Assembly: GCA_018262775.1 (NCBI GenBank)
Contig: JADFDU010000003.1
Coordinates: forward strand, 1 to 64,000
Origin: Rhodocyclaceae bacterium
Lineage (GTDB): Bacteria; Pseudomonadota; Gammaproteobacteria; Burkholderiales; Rhodocyclaceae
Reading direction: 5' to 3'
DNA: 64,000 nucleotides
Positions 37,297 to 46,576 of the stretch are shown here, piece after piece. Under the pieces are notes generated by a model. That model saw nothing but the letters and a program-made list of their open reading frames with translations. It did not search any database and had not been told where the DNA came from. A program made the position numbers and the translations under genes. The stretch's first letter is position 1; each line of letters starts with the position of its first letter.

Positions 37297-38643
37297 TTAT
37301 TTATGTGCCGCGTCGAGCACGGCCTTCGCCCTGGCGACGGCGGCGGCCGGAATTGCGATCTTGTCGAATGCATCCCCGGCGCCGCGCGTGGCATCGAATC
37401 CGATCTTCGAACCGCTACCGCCGCCTCCTGCGGAAGGATCGATGATGTAGCCTTCCATGCCGCCGAGTATGACGGTATCCCGCACAGGCTGAAAGCGAGT
37501 GGACATCGCCCAGGAAACCTCGCGCGGATCGCGGATGTCGACGTCGTCGTCGACCACCGTCAGCACCTTCAGGCGCCGATCGAGCGTCAGCGCCAAATGG
37601 ATCAGGCGGCGCACCTCGTGGGGTGGGCAGTCCTTCACGGCAATCACGGCAGCAAAGCTGCAGGTACCGGGCACCAGTTCCAGGTCGACCACGCCGCGCA
37701 CCAGTGCCTTGAGCTGACCGAGCAGTTCCGCGCCGCCGGCCAGCGACAGCAGCGTATCGATCTCCGTCGTCCATGGACACAGGGCGGGAAAGATGTAGTC
37801 CTTGCGGTGAGTGACGGCCGTCACCTCGATGACGGGACTGTTGTTGGTGAAATAGGCGCCGGTATTTTCGCCGAAAGGTCCTTCTGCTTCGCGCACGCCC
37901 GGCAGTACATGGCCCTCGATGATGACTTCGGCGCGCGCCGGCACCTCCACATCCACTGTCAACGCACGCGTCAGTTCGACGGGCGCACCGCGCAGGCTAC
38001 CGGCGATGTCCATCTTGTCCGGTCCAAGCGGACCGGTCTTCACCACCGAAGCCAGGAACATGGCCGGATCGACACCGAGGGCGACCGCGATGTCGAGTGG
38101 CTTGCCCTGCTTCTCGGCATTGGCGAGATACTGCGTGAGGGGCGGATTGGCCAGCAGGATGCCGAAGCGCCGGCCGCCCTTGAACATCATGCGGTGGATG
38201 CCCATGCCGCGCATGCCGCTGAGCGGATCGCGCGCCAGTACCATGCCGCAGGTGAGGAAGGGCGCGGCATCCTTCTCGTGATGCGTCATCAGGGGCAGCA
38301 GCGCAGCGACGTCGGCCGGCTGCCGATGCACGACTTCCTGCACCGGCACCTCGCGCGCGGCGACCGGCGCGATGCCCTGCACCGATTTCGCCACATAGGT
38401 TTCGATCAGGTGCGCCTCGTCCGTACCAAGGGCGCGCGCGGCAAGGCCACGGCTCGACAGCAGGTTGCCGACGATGCGCACACCGGGAAAACCGGCGACC
38501 TGCTCGAAGAGCACGGCCCGCCCGCTATTCTGCGTCTGCTTCAGGACGGCGGCGACTTCATGCCGCGGCGAAACAGACTCCTGCAAGCGCAGGAGGTCGC
38601 TGCCAAGACCATCGAGGAATGACCGCAAATCCACTTTGGCCAT
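37297..38643 (-). CDS. UbiD-family (de)carboxylase, third paralogue
   Basis: This 448-residue UbiD-like protein starts MAKVDLRSFLDGLG and has GMGIHRMMFKGG (conserved arginine region) and REAEGPFGENTGAYF, where the last acidic position of the usual PFGEYTG is kept as GEN. Further along is DDDVDIRDPREVSWAMSTRFQP. Such a ubiD gene follows the ppc genes in known phenol clusters; it may act on another phenolic acid. The start was chosen at 38643; the 535-aa track ORF runs through ppcC in another frame. Confidence 0.88.
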   Translation of the reverse strand: MAKVDLRSFLDGLGSDLLRLQESVSPRHEVAAVLKQTQNSGRAVLFEQVAGFPGVRIVGNLLSSRGLAARALGTDEAHLIETYVAKSVQGIAPVAAREVPVQEVVHRQPADVAALLPLMTHHEKDAAPFLTCGMVLARDPLSGMRGMGIHRMMFKGGRRFGILLANPPLTQYLANAEKQGKPLDIAVALGVDPAMFLASVVKTGPLGPDKMDIAGSLRGAPVELTRALTVDVEVPARAEVIIEGHVLPGVREAEGPFGENTGAYFTNNSPVIEVTAVTHRKDYIFPALCPWTTEIDTLLSLAGGAELLGQLKALVRGVVDLELVPGTCSFAAVIAVKDCPPHEVRRLIHLALTLDRRLKVLTVVDDDVDIRDPREVSWAMSTRFQPVRDTVILGGMEGYIIDPSAGGGGSGSKIGFDATRGAGDAFDKIAIPAAAVARAKAVLDAAHK

Positions 38644-38668
38644 GGCGCCGCTCGCGTTTCGTTTTTTC

Positions 38669-38923
38669 TCAGCGGTACTTCTCGGGCAGGCGCTGCACTT
38701 CCGCCAGCACCTTGATGGAATACTGGCTCGCAGATAGCTGGCCGCGCCCCATGCGCACCTGCAGGCTGTCAGGAAATGCGTCTGGCTTGGCGGAGACCTG
38801 GCATTTGACGCGCTTGTAGGTGTACTTGTGCAGGCCGGGATTGAGGGTGCGGATCGACAGCTCGATATCCTCGCCCTCGGCCAGCTCCGACATGTCCATG
38901 ACAAAAACTTCCCACTTGTTCAT
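38669..38923 (-). CDS. ppcC: phenylphosphate carboxylase gamma subunit
   Basis: This small protein (84 aa from MNKWEVFVMDMSELAEGEDIELSIRTLNPG) lies directly behind ppcA, in the position and size range of the ~10-kDa gamma subunit of phenylphosphate carboxylase. AGGAG is 8 bases before the ATG at 38923, favouring it over the ATG two codons upstream. Assignment rests on gene order and size plus my recognition of the cluster. Confidence 0.8.
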   Translation of the reverse strand: MNKWEVFVMDMSELAEGEDIELSIRTLNPGLHKYTYKRVKCQVSAKPDAFPDSLQVRMGRGQLSASQYSIKVLAEVQRLPEKYR

Positions 38924-38935
38924 CGTCATTTCTCC

Positions 38936-40393
38936 TTATTTGACTTCCGGATAGCCGTAGGCCGTCCAGTTGCTCAGAACCTTTTCCTGGATATCCTTCG
39001 GGTAGACGTTCTTGAACGACACTACCGTCGGCACGTCATTGGTCTTGTCCCAGTCCACCGGCCACAGGCAGTCGAACAGCACCTTGGAGCCGATCGAATA
39101 CTTGCGCTCATGCGGCGTGGCGTAGGGATAGAGCGGCGTGCCGGTGGTGTTCTTGTAGATGTGGATGCCGTTGGCCGGATGGCAGCGCGTGCAAAAGGCG
39201 TGATAGACCTCGTCCCAGTTGAAGATGTCGGTCTGGTCGTCCACCACCATCACCATATGGAACCAGGGGCCGAGCTTGCTGCCGAAGGCGAGTTGCGCGA
39301 TCTGCTGGGCAATGCCGGCGTAGGCGGGCTTCACGCCGACAATCATCATGTGGTGCGTCGAGCGCGGATGCATGTACACGCCCGTCACCGGGATGCCCTG
39401 GCTGCGCAGCAGCTTCTCCAGCTCCAGGCCAAGCGAGAACGAACGCAGCAGCTGGCCTTCGTCTTGCGGCACACCCATGTTGGAGATGGTCATGGTGGCA
39501 TTGTTGCGGTAGGTGATGCAATTCACGCGGAAGGTGACGCGGAAGTCGCGCGGGCTGGTGCGGTAGCCGGTGTACTCGCCGAAGGGGCCTTCCTCGACCT
39601 TGTAGTCCGGGCAGATCTCGCCCTCGATGATGATCTCGGCATCGGCCGGCACTTCCAGGTCGTTCGTTTCGCACTTCACCAGGCGCGCCGGCTCGCCTGA
39701 AAGCATGCCGACAAGTTCCGGCTCGGGGATCGGCGAGGGCGCGCAGGCGGCCATCGCCGCCAGCGGCGAGAGGCCGATGGCGGTGGCGAAGGGGCAGGAT
39801 TCGCCGCGCGGCAAATAGTACTCGGTGAGCGCCTTGCCGAGATCCGAGAAGGGAAACACCGCGCCCGACATGGTACGCGAGTCGAACATCATCTGCCGAT
39901 ACATGCCCCAGTTCACGTCGCCGCGCACCGGGTGCTTGGTCACCACGGCATGCCAGGTGCCGACGTAGCGGCCGCCGTCGCCGTCGTGCACCAGCGGCAC
40001 CGGCAGCTTGCACAGGTCGACATCCTTGCCCATGAGGATGTTCTCCTTGCAGGGGGCGTCCTTCTTGTCGATCAGCACGGGAGCGATGGGCTCGCTGTTG
40101 GTGCGCTTGAGATACTCCTTGCCGATTTCCGGCAGGCTGGAAGCCGGGTCCATGCCCAGCGAGATGGCCATGCGGCGATAGGTGGACAGCGGCGCGCCGA
40201 AGTAGGAGAAGCCCGGATAGTCCTTGATCTTCTCCATGAAGGGCGCCGGCGCGGCCAGTTCGCAGGCACGGCGCACAATCGCGCCCGCCTCGTTTTCCCA
40301 GTCTACTTCCTGCTTGATGCGCACGGCATCGCCGGCCTTGACGCAAGCCTCGATGAACTCGCGGTTGCTTTTCGGTGCTGAAATTTTCGACAC
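38936..40393 (-). CDS. ppcA: phenylphosphate carboxylase alpha subunit (UbiD-type)
   Basis: This 485-residue UbiD-family protein has NWGMYRQMMFDSRTM with the conserved arginine, VEEGPFGEYTGYRTSPRDF with the catalytic glutamates, and VVDDQTDIFNWDEVYHAFCTRCHP. With PpcB, PpcC and PpcD it carboxylates phenylphosphate at C4 to 4-hydroxybenzoate, releasing phosphate. Alpha versus beta is assigned from the order ppcB-ppcD-ppcA-ppcC known from Thauera. It precedes ppcC by 12 bases. Confidence 0.88.
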   Translation of the reverse strand: MSKISAPKSNREFIEACVKAGDAVRIKQEVDWENEAGAIVRRACELAAPAPFMEKIKDYPGFSYFGAPLSTYRRMAISLGMDPASSLPEIGKEYLKRTNSEPIAPVLIDKKDAPCKENILMGKDVDLCKLPVPLVHDGDGGRYVGTWHAVVTKHPVRGDVNWGMYRQMMFDSRTMSGAVFPFSDLGKALTEYYLPRGESCPFATAIGLSPLAAMAACAPSPIPEPELVGMLSGEPARLVKCETNDLEVPADAEIIIEGEICPDYKVEEGPFGEYTGYRTSPRDFRVTFRVNCITYRNNATMTISNMGVPQDEGQLLRSFSLGLELEKLLRSQGIPVTGVYMHPRSTHHMMIVGVKPAYAGIAQQIAQLAFGSKLGPWFHMVMVVDDQTDIFNWDEVYHAFCTRCHPANGIHIYKNTTGTPLYPYATPHERKYSIGSKVLFDCLWPVDWDKTNDVPTVVSFKNVYPKDIQEKVLSNWTAYGYPEVK

Positions 40394-40433
40394 GTCTGCT
40401 CCTGAAAAAAAATGATGGTTACTGTTCGCCGGC

Positions 40434-40943
40434 TCAGCCGATCTTCGAGAGAATCTTGTCCCACTTGTCCTGCGCCTTGAGAATCATTTCCGCCGCCTCG
40501 CGTACCGCGCCGTAGCCGCCGCGCGCCTTGGTGACATAAGCGGCATGCTTTTTGACATCTTCGACGGCATCATTGACAGCGATGGGTAGGCCGACACGCT
40601 TCATCATCGACAGGTCCACCAGGTCGTCGCCGACATAAGCCACCTGCGCGTCGGTGATGTTCAGCTCCTTCAGCATCTCCTCGTAAGGCTCCGTCTTCTT
40701 TTTGATGCCTTCGTGGAACCGCTTGATTTTCAGTTCCTCGGCACGGTGGCGCACGGCGCCGGATTTCTTCGAGGTGATGATCGCCACTTCCACGCCAGAC
40801 ATCATCAGGACGATCACACCCATGCCGTCCTTGATGTCGAAATTGCGCGACTCCACTCCGTTGTCGTCGATGACAATGCGCCCGTCGGTCATGACGCCAT
40901 CGACGTCGAGAATGACCAGCTTGATGTCTTTGGCTTGTTCCAT
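40434..40943 (-). CDS. ppcD: phenylphosphate carboxylase delta subunit (HAD phosphatase)
   Basis: This 169-residue HAD protein of the KdsC type has the nucleophile motif LVILDVDGVMTDGRI, a lysine-containing IITSKKSGAV, and YVGDDLVDLSMMKRVGL. In phenylphosphate carboxylase the delta subunit is a phosphatase-like protein that helps handle phenylphosphate. It lies between ppcB and ppcA. Confidence 0.9.
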   Translation of the reverse strand: MEQAKDIKLVILDVDGVMTDGRIVIDDNGVESRNFDIKDGMGVIVLMMSGVEVAIITSKKSGAVRHRAEELKIKRFHEGIKKKTEPYEEMLKELNITDAQVAYVGDDLVDLSMMKRVGLPIAVNDAVEDVKKHAAYVTKARGGYGAVREAAEMILKAQDKWDKILSKIG

Positions 40944-40966
40944 GTTTCCTTCCTTGATCCAGGTTC

Positions 40967-41049
40967 GTCATCCCCGCGTCCCACGGGGATTTCCTTCGGT
41001 CAAAAGCGGGGATCCAGTCGTTGTATGGATTCCCGCTTTCGCGGGAATG
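40967..41049. repeat. CATTCCCGCGAAAGCGGGAATCC-type repeat, copy 2
   Basis: Two hairpin units (TCATCCCCGCGTCCCACGGG and GGATTCCCGCTTTCGCGGGA) fill the 113-base gap between ppcB and ppcD. Related to the repeats at 16529 and 60338. Confidence 0.7.
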
Positions 41050-41056
41050 ACACTGC

Positions 41057-42475
41057 TCAATCGATGCCGTACTCGCTCCAGCGGCCCCTGATCTTTTCCA
41101 GCATGGCTTCGTCCATGCGCGCCTCCACCGGCTTCTGCTTCCACTCGTAGGGAATGCAGGCGTCCATGAGAATGCGCGAGGTGGTGAGCTTGTCGGAATC
41201 GGGATGCAGTGCCGGGTCGAGCGGCGTCGAGCGGCCTCGCTTGATGAGCTCGGTGCCGCGCATCGGGTCATAGCGGCAGGACAGCGCCCAGAAGACACGC
41301 TGCAGGTCGTCGGCCATGATGTCCTCGTCCACCGTGATGACACCCTTGATGCCGTAGGAACCAGTGTTGCTGCCGATGACGGCGTCGGCGACCTGGCGCG
41401 AATGGCCGGGATAGGCCTGCTTGATCGACACCACCGCCCAGAAGCGGCCGGCGGATTCCGGTAGCACGCACACCGATTGCACACCGGGGATGCGCATCTT
41501 TTCCAACTCCGTCCACAGCGTGGCGGTGCGGGTGAAGGCGAGCAGCATGTGCACGTCGGTGACCGGACGGCCCTGACCGGTGGCCCACAACACCGGGTTG
41601 TTGCGATGAAGGATCTGCTTGACCTCCAGCGCCGGCTTGTTGATGACCTTGTGCAGTTCGTCGGTGTAGTAGCCGGTGTATTCGGCGAAGGGGCCTTCCG
41701 GACGGAAGTTGTTCGGATCGATCTCGCCTTCGAGCACGATCTCGGCGCCGGCCGGAATCGGCAGGCCGGTCAGCGGCGCCATGAGGAATTCCGCCGGCTG
41801 GCCGCGCACCGTGCCGGTGATGTCGAAGTCGTTGGCGCCCTTGTGCATCAGCGTGCCGGCCATGAAGATCAGCGGGTCGCAGCCGATCACCGCTGCGGCG
41901 GGCATCTTCTTGCCCATCTTGGCGTACTTCTTCATGATGCGCTCGCCGCGCTTGCCCGGCAGGATCTGCACGCCGCAGGTCTTGTTGTCGAGCATCTGCA
42001 TGCGGTAGGTGCCGAGGTTGGTTTCACCCGTCTCCGGGTCGCGCAACACGACGAACACCATGGTGCCGATGTAGCGGCCACCGTCGAGCGGGAAGAATTT
42101 CGGCACCGGGAACATGTTGAGGTCGACCTTGTCGCCGGTGAGGATGTTCTCCAGCACCGGGCCGTCCTTGACCTCGTTGGCCTTGATGAGGCCCTCGGAG
42201 GTGATGGTCTTCTTCATCCACTGCTGCGCCGACTCGCACATCGTCAGGTTGTGCGGCAGGCCGAGCATGATGGCGAGACGCTTGGTGGTGGCGAAGGCGC
42301 CGGTGAACACCGGGCTGTCATAGCCCTTGATGTTCTCGAACAGCAGGGCCGGGCCCTTCTTCTCCTCTGTCAGCTTGGAAACGTGGGAGATTTCCAGATT
42401 CCAGTCGACTTCCGCCGTAACGCGCTTCAGTTCGTTGGCGGCTTCGCACTGGTTGATGAAATATCTCAGATCCAT
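41057..42475 (-). CDS. ppcB: phenylphosphate carboxylase beta subunit (UbiD-type)
   Basis: This 472-residue UbiD-family protein begins MDLRYFINQCEAANELKRVTAEVDWNLEISHV, with NLGTYRMQMLDNKTCGVQ carrying the conserved arginine and FRPEGPFAEYTGYYTDELHK carrying the acidic catalytic region. It would bind prenyl-FMN supplied by UbiX. It is the first carboxylase gene after ppsC, as in Thauera. Confidence 0.88.
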   Translation of the reverse strand: MDLRYFINQCEAANELKRVTAEVDWNLEISHVSKLTEEKKGPALLFENIKGYDSPVFTGAFATTKRLAIMLGLPHNLTMCESAQQWMKKTITSEGLIKANEVKDGPVLENILTGDKVDLNMFPVPKFFPLDGGRYIGTMVFVVLRDPETGETNLGTYRMQMLDNKTCGVQILPGKRGERIMKKYAKMGKKMPAAAVIGCDPLIFMAGTLMHKGANDFDITGTVRGQPAEFLMAPLTGLPIPAGAEIVLEGEIDPNNFRPEGPFAEYTGYYTDELHKVINKPALEVKQILHRNNPVLWATGQGRPVTDVHMLLAFTRTATLWTELEKMRIPGVQSVCVLPESAGRFWAVVSIKQAYPGHSRQVADAVIGSNTGSYGIKGVITVDEDIMADDLQRVFWALSCRYDPMRGTELIKRGRSTPLDPALHPDSDKLTTSRILMDACIPYEWKQKPVEARMDEAMLEKIRGRWSEYGID

Positions 42476-42503
42476 TTCGTTCTTCTCCTTGGGTCAGTGT
42501 TTT

Positions 42504-43175
42504 TTATGTGCAGTGCGCATCGACGGACTCGATGACGCTGAAACCGGCAGCCTCCAGCACCGCCACCACTTTCTTCATCTCGGCAGCGCGGAAGCGGACG
42601 ATGATCTTGCGCTCGCGCGGGTGGCCATTGCTGCCATTCTCGTTACGCGCGATCGGATAGATGGCCTGCACTTCGGCGCCGGTGCCTTCGACCACATCGG
42701 CGATGCGGCCAATGGTGCCGGCCTTGACCTCCATCGGACCGAGGGTGACGCCGCAGCGCTTCTCCCAGGCACCGAGGAAGTGGGCGGCCAGCGAAAAGAT
42801 CTCCCTGGACGAGATCACGCCAATGACCTTGTCGCCGTCCATTACCGGAAACTGGCCGATGCCGAGGTCCTGGCCGCGGCGCAGGCACTCTTCCATGGTG
42901 TCGGTCGCCTGCAAGGTCGACGGATTGCGCACCATGATGTCCTTCACCTTGAGGCGGTTGGCGAAGAAGCTGTATTCGTCGGCGTTCTGCGTGCGGGCGA
43001 CGAAGTGCGCCGCCTGCAGGCAGTGTGCCCGCGTGATCACGCCGCGCAGGCGGCCGTCATCGACGACGGGCAGGGCCTGCAGGTTGTGCTCGGAAAGAAT
43101 CCGCTTGGCTTCGGACAACAGCGTGTCGCCGTCGACCAGTTTGGGATTGTGTTGCATCCAGTTGCGTACGATCAT
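42504..43175 (-). CDS. ppsC: phenylphosphate synthase CBS-domain subunit
   Basis: This 223-residue protein contains two CBS domains (MIVRNWMQHNPKLVDGDTLLSEAKRIL and VKDIMVRNPSTLQATDTMEECL) and a C-terminal ACT-like stretch. PpsC stimulates phenol phosphorylation by PpsAB. Its ATG overlaps the ppsB stop as TAATG, implying coupling. The longer track ORF begins inside ppsB. Confidence 0.92.
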   Translation of the reverse strand: MIVRNWMQHNPKLVDGDTLLSEAKRILSEHNLQALPVVDDGRLRGVITRAHCLQAAHFVARTQNADEYSFFANRLKVKDIMVRNPSTLQATDTMEECLRRGQDLGIGQFPVMDGDKVIGVISSREIFSLAAHFLGAWEKRCGVTLGPMEVKAGTIGRIADVVEGTGAEVQAIYPIARNENGSNGHPRERKIIVRFRAAEMKKVVAVLEAAGFSVIESVDAHCT

Positions 43176-44311
43176 TACGATACCTTCTTGCCGGTGAGCA
43201 GGCTGGAAAGGATGTAGTCCATCGCCGAGGTGGCCTTCGGCGCGGCGGCGGCATCGGCCTCGCGCTTGGCGCTCCACACGGTTTCCGGGCGCGCCTGCAG
43301 GATGAAGATGTTGCCGCCGGCAGGCAGGTCCTTGTCCACCGCCCATTCGATATCCATCGGCCGGCCGTAGTGCTTCTCGATGGCCTTGCCCATGCGCGCC
43401 AGCTCGACGATTTCCTCGTCGATAATGGACTGCACGTTCTGCCGCTCGTGGGGCGTCTCGATCTTCACTGACTTCTGCGTCTTCTGATCCACCGTGTAGG
43501 TGATCTCTTTGCTGCAGATGGTGCGTTCGAGGATGTCCATGGCGACCTTGTTGACAACGAAGTGGTCGGGCGTCACCTCACCCGATACCACTGACTCGCC
43601 GAAGCCGAAGTTCGCGTCGATGGCAATGACGGAGCGGTCGCCGTTGGCCGGGTTCATGGTGAACATCACCCCGGCAGTGTAGGAATTCGCCATTTTCTGG
43701 AAGCCGACGGAGAGCGCCACATCCTCGTGCGGAAAGCCCATCCTGATGCGGTAGGCGATGGCCCGCCCGGTGAACAGGCTGGAGATGCAGCGGCGGGCGT
43801 GCAGCAGCAGATCGTCCACGCCGCGAATCCACAGATAGGTGTCCTGCTGCCCGGCAAAGCTGGCGCCGGGAAGGTCCTCGGCGGTAGCGCTGGAACGCAC
43901 TGCCACCGGTACCGCCGGCACCATGCAGCGCACCGACAACTTGCGATAAAACTCGGCAATGGCATCTTCCAGCTCCCAGGCGAAGGAATGCGCCTCGATC
44001 ATCTCGCGGATCGCCCGGCTGGCCGATTCGAGTTGATCGAGGTCGTCATGTCCGCAACCTTCGAGCATGCCGGGTATCTCCCCGCTCACCCCGGCATCGC
44101 GCATGAAGCGCGCATAGCCGTGGGTGGTCAGGGCGAAGCCCGGCGGCACGCGCACGCCAGCATTGATGAGTTCGCCCAGAGACGAACACTTGCCGCCGAC
44201 CAGCGCGACATCCTCCTTGTGCACTTCTTCAAACCAGCACAACTCCGGGGCCGAAGACAATTCGGCCCCGGGGTTCATGCCAGTGGATGCTGACTTTGCT
44301 GCTTGCGTCAT
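43175..44311 (-). CDS. ppsB: phenylphosphate synthase ATP-binding subunit
   Basis: This 378-residue protein matches the N-terminal ATP-binding domain of PEP synthase/PPDK (VALVGGKCSSLGELINAGVRVPPGFALTT, VAVRSSATAEDLPGASFAGQQDTYLWI, FILQARPETVWS). It provides the ATP-dependent phosphorylation of the histidine on PpsA. Start MTQAAKSAST at 44311; the segment before it in the track is the intergenic repeat. Confidence 0.93.
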   Translation of the reverse strand: MTQAAKSASTGMNPGAELSSAPELCWFEEVHKEDVALVGGKCSSLGELINAGVRVPPGFALTTHGYARFMRDAGVSGEIPGMLEGCGHDDLDQLESASRAIREMIEAHSFAWELEDAIAEFYRKLSVRCMVPAVPVAVRSSATAEDLPGASFAGQQDTYLWIRGVDDLLLHARRCISSLFTGRAIAYRIRMGFPHEDVALSVGFQKMANSYTAGVMFTMNPANGDRSVIAIDANFGFGESVVSGEVTPDHFVVNKVAMDILERTICSKEITYTVDQKTQKSVKIETPHERQNVQSIIDEEIVELARMGKAIEKHYGRPMDIEWAVDKDLPAGGNIFILQARPETVWSAKREADAAAAPKATSAMDYILSSLLTGKKVS

Positions 44312-44420
44312 TGTCAGGCCTCCCGACGGGCCGCCCCAAGGGGCGAAGCGGGGAATTCGCGGAGCATTGCTCCGCGCCCGCGTAGCCGGCCAGCTGTGCA
44401 AAGCCGGCAGTGGACGGCCT

Positions 44421-44469
44421 GCGCCCCCACGGGGAGCAGCGAACGCAGTGAGCGTGGGGGCTGTTTCAT
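44421..44469 (-). repeat. ATGAAACAGCCCCCACGCTC-type intergenic repeat, copy 2
   Basis: The minus strand reads ATGAAACAGCCCCCACGCTC, then a GC hairpin, in the 159-base gap between ppsA and ppsB. It starts 2 bases after the ppsA stop. Compare 17604-17652. Confidence 0.7.
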
Positions 44470-44470
44470 A

Positions 44471-46306
44471 TCAACGCGAGATCGAAATGACGCCGGTGGA
44501 ACCATCGACCCGAATCATCATGCCCGACTGGATGATCTTGGTCGCGTGGCCGGTACCGACCACTGCCGGCAAGCCGTATTCGCGACAGACGATCGCCGCA
44601 TGGCTCATGACCCCGCCGACATCCGTGACACAGGCCTGGATCTTGGCAAAGGCCGGCGCCCAGGAGGGCGAGGTGGTCGGCGCGACGAGAATCTCGCCTT
44701 CCTGCAACTGGCGAATGTCATCCACCGTGCGGCAGACGCGCGCCTTGCCCTCGACGATGCCGGGACTGCCGGCGAAGCCTTTGAACTCTTTCACCGTGGA
44801 GGGGTCTTTCACTTCCGCCACGGCGGCCCAGTCGGCCAGCGAGGTGTTGGTGACGCCCCAGAGGACGATGGTGAAAGGTTCCTGGATCACCTCCGGCGCG
44901 GTACCGATGGCCGGCGGCGCATTCCACTCCTTGAACTTCGCCATGACCCCCTTGCGCCATTCGACTTCCTTCGGCCAGGTCATCGTGCCGCGCGGCGTGA
45001 CGCCGGTGGCCCAGGCGGTGACGACGTCCCACAGTGCCTGCTTGATCTCGTCGCGGCGCAACAGCCAGACGTCCTCGACATCCTTGATGATGCCGTGCTC
45101 GGCGAGGATGGCGCCGACTTCGCGCATCTTGTTCCAGAACACCGAGTGGAACCAGTGCTCGACGTAGAACAGGTGGTTTTCGACGTAGGGGAACACCGTC
45201 TTGGCGCAGCCGAGCAGTTCGTCGAACTGCTTGCGGTCCTCTTCCTTCTCGATCAGGCCGCGGTACTCGGCGGTGATGCGGTCGCGCTCGGCGCAGACTT
45301 TCTCGGTGGGGCGCTCGATGCTGATGCCCTGCTTGAGCTTGCCGATGTAGGTCTGGATGCCGGACAGCGGCACGTTCATCTGGTCGTTCCAGGAACGATC
45401 GTGGTGGAACCAGCCGGTGCCGGTGGACACGTTGAACCACGGCTCGCGTGAGAGGTTGAGCGAGGTCAGCCATTCGACGCCCTTGGGCAGCTTCTTCAGC
45501 CCTGCCTCGACTTCGGTCCACTCCTCGCTGAAGCACACTGCCGCATCGACGCCCAGTTCGATGGCCTTCTTGGCGAGACCCTTCAGTTCTTCATCGGGGC
45601 GGTACATGATGACGTCGATGCCGGAGATCATCTGCGTCACGCGCTGCGCCGGGATGCTCGGGAAGAGCTTCTGCACGAAGTCGAGGAAGAAGACGTAGGC
45701 GGCATAGCCGAGGTTGAGGAACTCGAAGTGGTACTGCCAGCACTTGATGCCGAGGTTGATCAGGTCATCGTAGTTCTTCAGCAGGTGGTAGCCCTTGGAC
45801 TCGCCGAGGGCGTCCATGACCACGGAAATGTCTTCCATGTCGGCCAGGCGCGGAATATCGATCGCCTCGAGTTCGCGGATGGTGGCTTCCATCTTCACCT
45901 TCCACTTGGCCTCCAGCGCATCCCAGTTCTTGTAGTAGTGGCCGGCGCGCTCCATGAAGTGCGGCACGCGGCTGCCGATCTCCTCGGGATTCTTCACCGG
46001 CACCGGCGAGATGTAGACATAGCCGTTGATCATGCGGTGATCGACACCGCGCACCGGCGGCACCATGAAGATACGGTTGTTAAATTGTGACAGCGCGAGA
46101 AACCAGGCTTCGTCCCAGATGGTGTCGAAGGGATACAGCGGCTCGGGATAATGCAGACCGTCGTAGAACCAGAACGTCTCCTTCTCGTACTGGTTGCGGA
46201 CGGGATCGTCAGTGACAAACTGATACTGATACGGATACATGCGCTCCCAGCCTTCGGTGCCGGGAATCGTCTTGGCCTTCACATCATGCGGAACGGGAAA
46301 CTTCAT
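44471..46306 (-). CDS. ppsA: phenylphosphate synthase catalytic subunit
   Basis: This 611-residue protein ends in the phosphohistidine domain of PEP synthases (APAFAKIQACVTDVGGVMSHAAIVCREYGLPAVVGTG), whose histidine carries the phosphoryl group passed to phenol. The long N-terminal part (residues 1-490) is the phenol-binding region specific to this family. It makes phenylphosphate from phenol, ATP and water together with PpsB. Start MKFPVPHDVKAKTIPG at 46306. First gene of the phenol operon. Confidence 0.94.
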   Translation of the reverse strand: MKFPVPHDVKAKTIPGTEGWERMYPYQYQFVTDDPVRNQYEKETFWFYDGLHYPEPLYPFDTIWDEAWFLALSQFNNRIFMVPPVRGVDHRMINGYVYISPVPVKNPEEIGSRVPHFMERAGHYYKNWDALEAKWKVKMEATIRELEAIDIPRLADMEDISVVMDALGESKGYHLLKNYDDLINLGIKCWQYHFEFLNLGYAAYVFFLDFVQKLFPSIPAQRVTQMISGIDVIMYRPDEELKGLAKKAIELGVDAAVCFSEEWTEVEAGLKKLPKGVEWLTSLNLSREPWFNVSTGTGWFHHDRSWNDQMNVPLSGIQTYIGKLKQGISIERPTEKVCAERDRITAEYRGLIEKEEDRKQFDELLGCAKTVFPYVENHLFYVEHWFHSVFWNKMREVGAILAEHGIIKDVEDVWLLRRDEIKQALWDVVTAWATGVTPRGTMTWPKEVEWRKGVMAKFKEWNAPPAIGTAPEVIQEPFTIVLWGVTNTSLADWAAVAEVKDPSTVKEFKGFAGSPGIVEGKARVCRTVDDIRQLQEGEILVAPTTSPSWAPAFAKIQACVTDVGGVMSHAAIVCREYGLPAVVGTGHATKIIQSGMMIRVDGSTGVISISR

Positions 46307-46403
46307 GGCGTCTACTCCTCCAGTCGGTGATCGTTTAGATACGAACCTTCTTTGACCTTCTTCGCCGGGCATGCTTTGTGCGCCGGCTATGCGTGGAAGG
46401 CTT

Positions 46404-46421
46404 ATTGCAAGCGATGTGCCA
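46404..46421 (-). promoter_or_regulatory. sigma-54 promoter of the phenol operon
   Basis: TGGCAC-ATCGC-TTGCAAT on the minus strand matches the -24/-12 consensus (TGGCAC-N5-TTGCW) exactly at the invariant GG and GC. It lies about 100 bases upstream of ppsA. Confidence 0.88.
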
Positions 46422-46558
46422 TGTGCGACGCAACATGCCGCATGGGTTGGCTGTTTTGCGCTGATTCACCGGAGTACCGACAGAGAAATCCTTTTGCAGA
46501 CGTGCCCACTGGCATTGCATCGCAACACTCCGCATCAGGCATAATGACCTTGCAACGC

Positions 46559-46574
46559 TTGATGATTTGATCAG
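46559..46574. promoter_or_regulatory. upstream activator site 1
   Basis: TTGATGATTTGATCAG resembles the XylR/DmpR-type site TTGATCAATTGATCAA (13 of 16 positions). It is about 140 bases upstream of the sigma-54 promoter. Confidence 0.6.
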
Positions 46575-46576
46575 TT

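Noticed and set aside
37297-38643. Third UbiD gene as the housekeeping ubiquinone UbiD
   Set aside because: It is embedded in the phenol operon next to ppcC and ubiX, so a pathway-specific role is at least as likely; function left open.
43467-43474. ACTGACTT in ppsB as a motif copy
   Set aside because: Only the half-motif matches; no GCCGT nine bases upstream.
44284-44291. CTGACTTT at the start of ppsB as another copy of the 23-bp motif
   Set aside because: The GCCGT half is absent at the required 9-base spacing.
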